From positions 1-7,531 of the forward strand of contig DOUO01000169.1 of NCBI GenBank assembly GCA_003520555.1: a stretch of 7,531 nucleotides of DNA, read 5' to 3'. The notes under the pieces were generated by a model that worked only from the letters and a program-made list of their open reading frames with translations, was not told where the DNA came from and did not search any database. Positions 1 through 4,976 of the stretch are shown here, one piece after another (positions within the stretch are counted from its first letter, which is position 1; every line of letters begins with the position of its first letter). Source of the DNA: Oscillospiraceae bacterium. Its GTDB lineage: Bacteria; Bacillota; Clostridia; Oscillospirales; Acutalibacteraceae. A program made the translations under genes and the position numbers.

Positions 1-518
1 CGGCTTTTCATCTTAGCGTTAAGTATCCTCAGACTCTCGGCGTTTTTTGCCGCGATAACAATGCCGCCGGTGTTGCGGTCAATGCGGTTTACAAGCGCCG
101 GGGTAAACGCCTTGTCGCGTTCGGGATCGTATTCGCCCTTGTCATATAAATAGTGCAAAACCCTGCTAACAAGCGAGTCAAAATGATACTGCTTATCCGG
201 GTGAACAATAACCCCGGGCTTTTTGTCAATCAGTATAATGTTGTCGTCCTCATAAACTATATCAAGCTTTTTCGGCGCCTTCAAAAAGTCGTAGTGCTTT
301 TCCTCGGCGGCTTCAAAAAACTCATCCTTAATGTAAAAGGTCAGCTCGTCGCCCTCGCGGAGCACAACGTCAATATCACATTTTTTGCCGTTGACTTTAA
401 TGCATTTTTTGCGGATATATTTGTACATCAGCGACTTTGGCATAGTGCGGAAGCGTTTTTGCAAAAACTTGTCCAGCCGCTGATTCGAGTCGTTTTTGTT
501 TATCGTAAGCGTTCTCAT
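1..518 (-). CDS. RluA-family RNA pseudouridine synthase with S4 domain (3'-truncated by window edge)
   Basis: The gene reads leftward from ATG at 518-516 and leaves the window after 172 codons; family members are usually about 300 residues, so roughly the C-terminal half is missing. These cytoplasmic enzymes isomerise specific uridines in rRNA or tRNA to pseudouridine. Residues about 13-65 form an S4 RNA-binding domain (QRLDKFLQKRF, then KYIRKKCIKVNG and LREGDEL). The catalytic domain begins near residue 85 with IVYEDDNIILIDKKPGVIVHP, typical of the family. The catalytic motif is NRIDRNTGG at 144-152, with D147 as the expected nucleophilic aspartate; the usual HRLD histidine is replaced by Asn. 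A GAGGTG ribosome binding site lies at 524-529 and supports this start. The gene diverges from the small genes at 609-845. The family is clear; which RNA position is modified cannot be told. Confidence 0.9.
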   Translation of the reverse strand, partial: MRTLTINKNDSNQRLDKFLQKRFRTMPKSLMYKYIRKKCIKVNGKKCDIDVVLREGDELTFYIKDEFFEAAEEKHYDFLKAPKKLDIVYEDDNIILIDKKPGVIVHPDKQYHFDSLVSRVLHYLYDKGEYDPERDKAFTPALVNRIDRNTGGIVIAAKNAESLRILNAKMKS

Positions 519-536
519 AACAGCACCTCAATGTTA

Positions 537-564
537 ATTGTACACCCGATTAAAAAAAAAGCAA
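537..564 (-). promoter_or_regulatory. Candidate sigma-A promoter of the pseudouridine synthase gene
   Basis: On the minus strand, TTGCTT (564-559) and TACAAT (542-537) are separated by 16 bases, which fits a sigma-A -35/-10 pair. Transcription would begin near 530, leaving a very short leader that just contains the GAGGTG ribosome binding site. This is read from sequence only, and the A/T-rich context raises the chance of a fortuitous match. Confidence 0.4.
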
Positions 565-608
565 GCACATTTTTGCTCCTTTTAAGTATTATGGTAAAGG
601 GTGATACA

Positions 609-752
609 GTGAGGTGCTACAAACGTAAGGTCAAATCGGCGGTATGCTTCGGCTTGGGACTTCTTGTCGCGACGGTGCTGCCTGCAAAATGGGTGCTCAT
701 TGTAGCAGCCGCCGCGCTTGTAATAGTAAGTATTTCTTGTGTACGGAGGTAG
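609..752 (+). CDS. Small single-pass membrane protein of unknown function, directly upstream of spoVM
   Basis: This is a 47-residue protein if translation starts at GTG 609. That start is chosen because AAAGGGTGAT at 596-605 is a near-perfect anti-16S match at good distance. An in-frame ATG at 591 would give 53 residues but has no convincing ribosome binding site. The N-terminus is short and basic (MRCYKRKVKS). It is followed by a hydrophobic stretch over residues 11-42, broken by a Pro-Ala-Lys-Trp turn at about 25-28, so it may form one long helix or a short hairpin. The end is SCVRR. Only three bases separate its TAG from the spoVM ATG, and the spoVM ribosome binding site lies inside its last codons. 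This implies co-transcription and translational coupling, and so a possible role at the forespore membrane. I do not recognise a named family. The upstream part of the longer reading frame (from 153) is antisense to the pseudouridine synthase and is not real. Confidence 0.7.
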   Translation: MRCYKRKVKSAVCFGLGLLVATVLPAKWVLIVAAAALVIVSISCVRR

Positions 753-755
753 TTT

Positions 756-845
756 ATGAAGGTTGTACTTATTGAAAATCCGAAAATCATATCGTCAATA
801 TTACGGAAAATCTACGGAATAAAAAAGGTCAAGCAGGATATATAA
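756..845 (+). CDS. spoVM: SpoVM, stage V sporulation protein M (amphipathic curvature-sensing peptide)
   Basis: This 29-residue peptide starts MKVVLIENPKIISSILRKIY and ends with a basic tail and Asp-Ile. Aligned without gaps to the 26-residue Bacillus subtilis SpoVM (recalled from memory), it keeps M1, K2, I6, P9, K10, I15, R17 and G21. P9 is the helix-breaking proline needed for correct membrane insertion in Bacillus. Residues 10-24 form an amphipathic helix with Ile/Leu/Tyr on one face and Lys/Arg/Ser on the other. In spore-formers, SpoVM sits on the convex outer forespore membrane, where it anchors SpoIVA and is required for coat and cortex assembly. The start has a strong GGAGG at 745-749. 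Its partners SpoIVA and a SipL-type protein are encoded about 2.6 kb further on. Length, invariant positions and context agree, so the call is strong despite the small size. Confidence 0.88.
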   Translation: MKVVLIENPKIISSILRKIYGIKKVKQDI

Positions 846-883
846 TACAAAGCCGTTAGGCATATTTAACAACATGAAATGGT

Positions 884-926
884 ATAAGATGTGCATTGTG
901 ACAAAAACTTTGCACGTCTTATTTTT
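884..926 (+). terminator. Intrinsic terminator after spoVM
   Basis: A 12-bp stem (ATAAGATGTGCA at 884-895 with TGCACGTCTTAT at 911-922, one G-U wobble) has a 15-base loop and is followed by T-rich DNA starting at 922. It closes the 609-845 transcript. A second T run at 935-942 follows. The loop is long for a terminator, so efficiency is uncertain. Confidence 0.7.
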
Positions 927-929
927 GTA

Positions 930-958
930 TTGTCTTTTTTTTGAAAATTTTATATAAT
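930..958 (+). promoter_or_regulatory. Sigma-A-type promoter of the cohesin/dockerin gene
   Basis: TTGTCT at 930-935 (four of six matches to the consensus -35) and a perfect TATAAT at 953-958 are separated by 17 bases. The start of transcription would fall near 965. The -35 region lies in the T-rich tail of the preceding terminator, so terminator and promoter are packed together. A vegetative promoter implies that this gene is not controlled by the sporulation sigma factors. Confidence 0.65.
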
Positions 959-964
959 TAATAT

Positions 965-980
965 GACAACTTATGTTGTC
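965..980 (+). repeat. Perfect 6-bp inverted repeat at the predicted transcription start
   Basis: GACAAC TTAT GTTGTC forms a perfect 6-bp stem with a 4-base loop, placed exactly where the transcript should begin. It could be a protein-binding operator at +1 or a 5'-end hairpin that stabilises the mRNA. Neither role is shown. Confidence 0.5.
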
Positions 981-1016
981 CGTATTTAGGTAATTTTATT
1001 TAGGAGGTAATTAACG

Positions 1017-3323
1017 ATGAGAAACTCAAAAAAGCTGACAAGTCTTATCCTTGCCGCGGTAATGCTTGTCACAATGTTTGCTTTCGCTCTGCCTGCTTCC
1101 GCGGCGGAAACGCTTGCAAGCTACTACTCAACCAACCCCAACGGCCAGGTGGGTGTTCAGAAAACAATCACCGTAGACGGTGAAATCTCAGACTGGAACA
1201 GCTCGATGATTATCGCGCAGGGCACCGCCAACGACGACCCGCGCGTATACCGTCCGAACTCCATGTACGAGGTTCCGCTTGACCTTTACACGCTTTACGG
1301 CGCGTATGACGACAACAACCTGTATTTGATGTGGGAAATGACCAACGTTCAGGACGTTGTCGCTCCCAACGACGACTATCCGCTTTCGCAGGGTATTCTT
1401 TATCAGACAATGAATATCCCGTTCTTTATTGCCGTTGACACAGGCAAATCCGACGCAATAGGCAACAAAGCGAAAACCACAACCGGCGGCACAATCTGGG
1501 ATTCGGGTATCACCTTTGAAAATCCCTTCAACCGTCTGGTCGCTATTTCAACAAACGGCGCGAACGGACCCTTCCTTTACAGCGGCAGCTCCGCGGGTCT
1601 TAATCCCAAGGAAATCGCCGCGCGTGCCGAAACAGGCATCAACTTCAAATACGGACTCGGTATTTTAAGCAAAAACGTTTACGGTATCAACGGCGGCTAC
1701 GGCAAACATAACAAGCGTCTGCTCGGCGATATGTGCAGCGAAAGCTCCGATTGGGTTGACTTTAACACCAAGGGACACAAAAGCGCAAAGATGGACTTCC
1801 ATTATGAGATGTCTATTCCGCTTGCAAAGCTCGGCGTAACCAAGAGCGACGTTGCCTCAAGCGGAATCGGCGCGATGGTTATCATGACCAGCGGTAAATC
1901 CGGCATGGACTGCCTGCCCTATGACCTTGCCATGAACGACCAGGCGGACAAGGACGACTCCGCGGGTTCTCAGGAAAACAACAGCTTTGAAAAAAGCGAC
2001 GAGGACCACATCACCGTTCCTTTTGCAAGAGTAGGCAAGGGCGGCGGCAGCACTCCCGTTAATCCGCAGCCTGTTACCGAACCCGCAACACAGCCCACAC
2101 AGCCCGTTACCAATCCTCCGGGACCTGTAACAACCGAAAGCTTAAAGGTAAGCTCAACCTCAAACATCCTTTCGGCGTCAAGCTACGAGGCTAAGGTCGG
2201 CGACACAATTTCAGTTAAGTACGACCTTAAGTCAAGCATGAAGCTTTGCAACGCCCAGTGGACTCTTACATACGACAAGTCAAAGCTCAAACTTAAGTCA
2301 TCGGGCACCGCCATGGCTCCCAAAACAGGCGGCAACGTTTACAGCGACAATAACGGAAATGTTTACGGAAACTTCTCGGAGGTTCAGAACCTTGTTGATT
2401 TCACCTCGGGCGCAACTCTTGCTCAGGCGGAGTTCGAGGTTATCGGCAGCGGCAGCGCTAACGTCAACCTTGACGTTCAGGAGCTTTCCGTAGGCTACCT
2501 CAGCGGCGGAGTTCTTAATTACCGCAACGCTGTCAAAAACAGCAAGCTTCAAAACCTCAGCTCTGTTTCGGGCTTTACATCATCTTCAATCAGCGGTTCG
2601 TCAAAAACCTCGGGCGGCGGAATCGGTCAGGCGGATACCCTCACCGTTAACGCGGGCTCAAACTTCTTTAATTCCGCTTCATCTCAAATCAACGCGAATT
2701 CGGGAAGCGTAACCGTTACATACAAGCTCACATCCTCTATGAAGCTTCAGGACGCTCAGTGGGTTTTGACCTATGATCCCTCAAAGCTTGAGCTTGAAAC
2801 CGCGGATCCTTCTTCCGTAATGCCGGGACTGGGTAACGCGAGCACAAACCTTTCGTCTGTCGGAACACTCATGGGCAACTTTACAAACATCAACCTTCAT
2901 AATTTTGCGAAGGGCAAGGATTTTGTTGTTGTAAGCTTCAAGCCCAAGGGCACGGGTACGGCAAGCGTTTACCTTGACGTTAAGTATCTCAGCATCGCGT
3001 ACAAGGAAAACGGTTACGCGGTTGACACATATCTTGTTGACAACAGCAAGATTCAGAACGTGACCTCAAGAGCAGGCTATGAATCCGAAACCTATTCAAC
3101 GGAAACCATCATCACGGGCAGCGACGCAATCTGGGGCGACGTTAACCTTGACGGTTATCTTTCAATTAAGGACGTAACCCTTATTCAAAGATTCCTTTCA
3201 AACTACTCCACTGCGCGTCTTACCGACGCTCAGCAGAAAATTGCCGATGTTAACGGCGACGGCTTTGTATCAATCAAGGACGCTACAAAAATCCAGAGAG
3301 TGCTTGCAGGCATGTCAGACTAA
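1017..3323 (+). CDS. Secreted CBM9-like / tandem cohesin-like / dockerin protein
   Basis: This is a 768-residue exported protein. A signal peptide covers residues 1-29/30 (basic start, hydrophobic core, cut after ALPASAA). Residues about 48-338 form a large domain that begins ITVDGEISDW and continues LYGAYDDNNLYLMWEMTN, the opening of CBM9-like/DOMON carbohydrate-binding folds, and closes with ITVPFARVG. A Pro/Thr-rich linker follows (345-373). Two homologous cohesin-like modules occupy about 375-515 and 541-688, joined by a Ser/Gly linker. A type I-like dockerin ends the protein (706-766). The start has AGGAGGT at 1002-1008. It probably acts outside the cell, binding a glycan and joining a cohesin-dockerin assembly. 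No catalytic domain or membrane anchor is visible. It is monocistronic, with its own promoter and terminator. The dockerin is certain, the cohesin-like call good, and the glycan ligand unknown. Confidence 0.88.
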   Translation: MRNSKKLTSLILAAVMLVTMFAFALPASAAETLASYYSTNPNGQVGVQKTITVDGEISDWNSSMIIAQGTANDDPRVYRPNSMYEVPLDLYTLYGAYDDNNLYLMWEMTNVQDVVAPNDDYPLSQGILYQTMNIPFFIAVDTGKSDAIGNKAKTTTGGTIWDSGITFENPFNRLVAISTNGANGPFLYSGSSAGLNPKEIAARAETGINFKYGLGILSKNVYGINGGYGKHNKRLLGDMCSESSDWVDFNTKGHKSAKMDFHYEMSIPLAKLGVTKSDVASSGIGAMVIMTSGKSGMDCLPYDLAMNDQADKDDSAGSQENNSFEKSDEDHITVPFARVGKGGGSTPVNPQPVTEPATQPTQPVTNPPGPVTTESLKVSSTSNILSASSYEAKVGDTISVKYDLKSSMKLCNAQWTLTYDKSKLKLKSSGTAMAPKTGGNVYSDNNGNVYGNFSEVQNLVDFTSGATLAQAEFEVIGSGSANVNLDVQELSVGYLSGGVLNYRNAVKNSKLQNLSSVSGFTSSSISGSSKTSGGGIGQADTLTVNAGSNFFNSASSQINANSGSVTVTYKLTSSMKLQDAQWVLTYDPSKLELETADPSSVMPGLGNASTNLSSVGTLMGNFTNINLHNFAKGKDFVVVSFKPKGTGTASVYLDVKYLSIAYKENGYAVDTYLVDNSKIQNVTSRAGYESETYSTETIITGSDAIWGDVNLDGYLSIKDVTLIQRFLSNYSTARLTDAQQKIADVNGDGFVSIKDATKIQRVLAGMSD
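2139..3080 (+). repeat. Two tandem cohesin-like modules (protein-level repeat)
   Basis: The two modules lie at about 2139-2561 and 2637-3080. They share the pattern V-K/T-Y-x-L-x-SSMKL-x-x-AQW-x-LTYD-x-SKL-x-L, a central G-N-F-S/T, and an end of GSAN/GTASVYLDV with L-S-I/V-x-Y. The opening strands and the LTYDPSKLEL segment match the beta-sandwich of cohesin domains. Divergence between copies shows an old duplication, not a recent one. Whether they bind dockerins is unknown; such modules sometimes have structural roles only. Confidence 0.75.
3126..3320 (+). other. C-terminal dockerin domain (two Ca2+-binding repeats)
   Basis: Two F-hand repeats are intact: DVNLDGYLSIKD at residues 708-719 and DVNGDGFVSIKD at 744-755. 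Calcium ligands are expected at D708, N710, D712, S716, D719 and at D744, N746, D748, S752, D755. Each loop is followed by a helix (LIQRFL and KIQRVL). The preceding Trp-Gly (706-707) is typical of a dockerin start. Both repeats use Ile-Lys at loop positions 10-11, so the two faces look nearly symmetric. Confidence 0.92.
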
Positions 3324-3338
3324 TTAAAATTTTTTACG

Positions 3339-3368
3339 GCGCTTCCGCAACCGCGGAGGCGCTTTTTT
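3339..3368 (+). terminator. Intrinsic terminator of the cohesin/dockerin gene
   Basis: GCGCTTCCGC (3339-3348) pairs with GCGGAGGCGC (3353-3362) around an AACC loop, with one G-U wobble. Six T bases follow at 3363-3368. It starts 15 bases after the stop codon and separates this gene from the sporulation operon downstream. Confidence 0.9.
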
Positions 3369-3378
3369 CTTTGCGCGG

Positions 3379-3407
3379 TAATAATTGCGGCGCGCGCCGA
3401 ATAAACT
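3379..3407 (+). promoter_or_regulatory. Candidate sigma-E promoter of the sipL-spoIVA operon
   Basis: TAATAAT at 3379-3385 matches six of seven positions of the Bacillus sigma-E -35 (KMATATT). AATAAACT at 3400-3407 matches six of eight positions of the -10 (CATACAMT). The 14-base spacer is the expected sigma-E distance. Mother-cell sigma-E expression is what is known for spoIVA and sipL in other spore-formers. The spacer is a 12-bp palindrome (3388-3399). The match is by eye and the clostridial consensus is loose. Confidence 0.55.
3388..3399 (+). repeat. 12-bp perfect GC palindrome inside the promoter spacer
   Basis: CGGCGCGCGCCG is self-complementary over its whole length and fills most of the gap between the candidate -35 and -10 boxes. 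It stands out in an otherwise AT-rich intergenic region. It could be an operator or a DNA-structure element, but a chance GC run is possible. Confidence 0.4.
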
Positions 3408-3438
3408 GTAACAGACCAAAATTAAAGGAGAGATAAAC

Positions 3439-4965
3439 ATGGAGCTTAATCAGGAAAAACGAATCCTTCGCGCTCCCCGTACTGTTCTTGACTCGGTGGC
3501 GGAGCAGCTTGCGGACGCGGACATCACCCTGCCCGATTATTGCCCGAATATTGAGAAAATTCTGAAATGTACGCTCACGCCGAAAATCCAAAGCCGCACG
3601 CTTTCGGGCGGTCAGCTTCAAATCGAGGGCATTTGCGTAATAAATGTGCTTTACGTTGACGAAGAAAAAAAGTCAATACGCTGCAGCGAGCAAAACGTCA
3701 GCTTTTCACAAAGCTTTTCGCTTAAAGACAGTCCCGAAAACTACGTAATTTTAACAAAAACCAAGTCCGAATACATAAACTGCAGGGCTTTAAGTCCGCG
3801 CAGGCTTGTTATTCACGGCGCGTTTTCACTGTACGCGAAGGTTATTGACGTAAAGGAAACGGAGCTGTTCACACCCGAAAATTCCGCGCTCGAGGTCAGG
3901 AAAAAGCAAATTACCTGCGCTGATTTAAAATCGCTTTGCCAGGAACAGTTCACCGTCAGCGAGGAAATATCGGCGGCGGATAAGCCTGCAATCGAAGCTC
4001 TGCTGTATTCCTCGGTTTCCGCCGGAATAACGGACTGCAAGGCGGTTGCGGGAAAGCTTATGGTAAGCGGAGAGCTCAGTCTGAAAATATTTTACCTTTC
4101 GGATATCGAATCCGGACAGACCGAAAAAACCGAATATATTGTACCGTTCAGCCAGGTCATTGACTGCGAAGGGGCGGGGGACGGCAACCAAAGCGTGTTT
4201 GACTGCGAGGTTCTGTCATATGATATAAGGCTGAAAAACGACGTGCTTTCGGAAAAGCCGCTTATTTCCCTTGACGCAAAAATCTGCGTTACCGAGGAAG
4301 GCTTTTTCAGCCGGGACGAATATTTGGTCACGGACGCGTTTTCAACCATGTACGCCTGCACGCCGTATTTGGAAACAATTAATGTAATAAGCGGGGCTTT
4401 GCCCGTAAACGAAGGCTTTATTGAAAAAATCAACGCCAAAATCGGAAACGATAAAATCGCGAAGCTGCTCGACATTTACCCCGGTCACATCAGCCTTGAT
4501 TACGCTCCCTCCGCCGAAGGCCTGCGTTGCGGCGGAAAGATAAACATCTGCATAATCGCGCTCAGCGAGGACGGTTCGCCGCTGTTTATTGAGCGCACCT
4601 TTGATTATTCACGCGTACTTTCCGACACAGCTGATTGCAACGCGATGATATTTCCGTCGGTGAAAATGACGGGCGTAAGCTACCGCCTTGCGGACGACAA
4701 TAGCGTTGAGCTGAGGTGTGAGCTTAAAATAACCGGCGGCGCTGTTAAAAACGAAGCCTTTCGCGCGGTAGGCGGCGTAAATATCAACGAGGATTGTCCC
4801 TTGGCGGCCGACGACTGCGCGCTGTCGCTTTATTACGCCGATGAAACGGAAAGCCTTTGGGACATAGCCAAGTCGCATAAAACCGCGGTTGACCTTATCA
4901 GAACCGAAAACGGTCTTGAAGATGAAGCCGTGCTGCCGCGCATGTTGCTGATACCTAAAATATAG
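3439..4965 (+). CDS. sipL: SPOCS (DUF3794)-LysM spore coat morphogenetic protein, SipL type
   Basis: This is a 508-residue cytoplasmic (mother-cell) protein without a signal peptide. It shows repeated SPOCS/DUF3794-type beta-rich regions at about residues 35-140 and 170-305, with a possible third at 325-450. They carry the recurring features of the family: the I-x-G-x-x-x-V-x-V-x-Y pattern (IEGICVINVLYVDEE, VSGELSLKIFYLSD) and hydrophobic beta strands. The C-terminal 48 residues are a LysM domain (YYADETESLWDIAKSH ... DLIRTENGL ... LLIPKI). In Clostridioides difficile, SipL links coat to forespore and binds SpoIVA through its LysM domain; it is the functional counterpart of Bacillus SpoVID. 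The start has AAAGGAGAG at 3424-3432. The next gene is spoIVA, only 11 bases away, which supports the SipL assignment over other SPOCS-LysM proteins. Confidence 0.85.
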   Translation: MELNQEKRILRAPRTVLDSVAEQLADADITLPDYCPNIEKILKCTLTPKIQSRTLSGGQLQIEGICVINVLYVDEEKKSIRCSEQNVSFSQSFSLKDSPENYVILTKTKSEYINCRALSPRRLVIHGAFSLYAKVIDVKETELFTPENSALEVRKKQITCADLKSLCQEQFTVSEEISAADKPAIEALLYSSVSAGITDCKAVAGKLMVSGELSLKIFYLSDIESGQTEKTEYIVPFSQVIDCEGAGDGNQSVFDCEVLSYDIRLKNDVLSEKPLISLDAKICVTEEGFFSRDEYLVTDAFSTMYACTPYLETINVISGALPVNEGFIEKINAKIGNDKIAKLLDIYPGHISLDYAPSAEGLRCGGKINICIIALSEDGSPLFIERTFDYSRVLSDTADCNAMIFPSVKMTGVSYRLADDNSVELRCELKITGGAVKNEAFRAVGGVNINEDCPLAADDCALSLYYADETESLWDIAKSHKTAVDLIRTENGLEDEAVLPRMLLIPKI

Positions 4966-4970
4966 GAGGT
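4964..4970 (+). promoter_or_regulatory. spoIVA ribosome binding site overlapping the sipL stop codon
   Basis: AGGAGGT at 4964-4970 shares its first two bases with the TAG stop of the upstream gene and lies 6 bases before the spoIVA ATG. This arrangement favours coupled translation and near-equal output of the two interacting proteins. Confidence 0.8.
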
Positions 4971-4976
4971 TGACTT

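Noticed and set aside
556..579. AGCAA...TTGCT inverted repeat flanked by A and T runs between the divergent genes, as a terminator
   Set aside because: The stem is only 5 bp, mismatched beyond that, and no gene on either strand ends there.
153..590. Plus-strand open frame upstream of the 47-residue membrane protein
   Set aside because: It is antisense to the well-supported pseudouridine synthase gene, and its in-frame continuation only becomes a plausible protein from the GTG at 609, which has its own ribosome binding site.
591..608. ATG at 591 as start of the small membrane protein
   Set aside because: No purine-rich ribosome binding site at a suitable distance; the AAAGGGTGAT just after it serves GTG 609 instead. 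It cannot be fully excluded.
941..946. TTGAAA as the -35 box for the cohesin/dockerin gene
   Set aside because: It is only 6 bases from the TATAAT at 953, too close for a sigma-A promoter. TTGTCT at 930 has the right 17-base spacing.
1210..2552. Minus-strand open frames inside the cohesin/dockerin gene
   Set aside because: They lack ribosome binding sites and recognisable domains and are low-complexity antisense shadows of a clear secreted protein.
2139..3080. Tandem module DNA as a recent duplication or mobile element
   Set aside because: The similarity is clear only at protein level; nucleotide sequences have diverged, and there are no terminal repeats or transposase.
3813..4878. Minus-strand open frames inside the SipL-type gene
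   Set aside because: No start signals or domain features; the opposite strand has an end-to-end family match.
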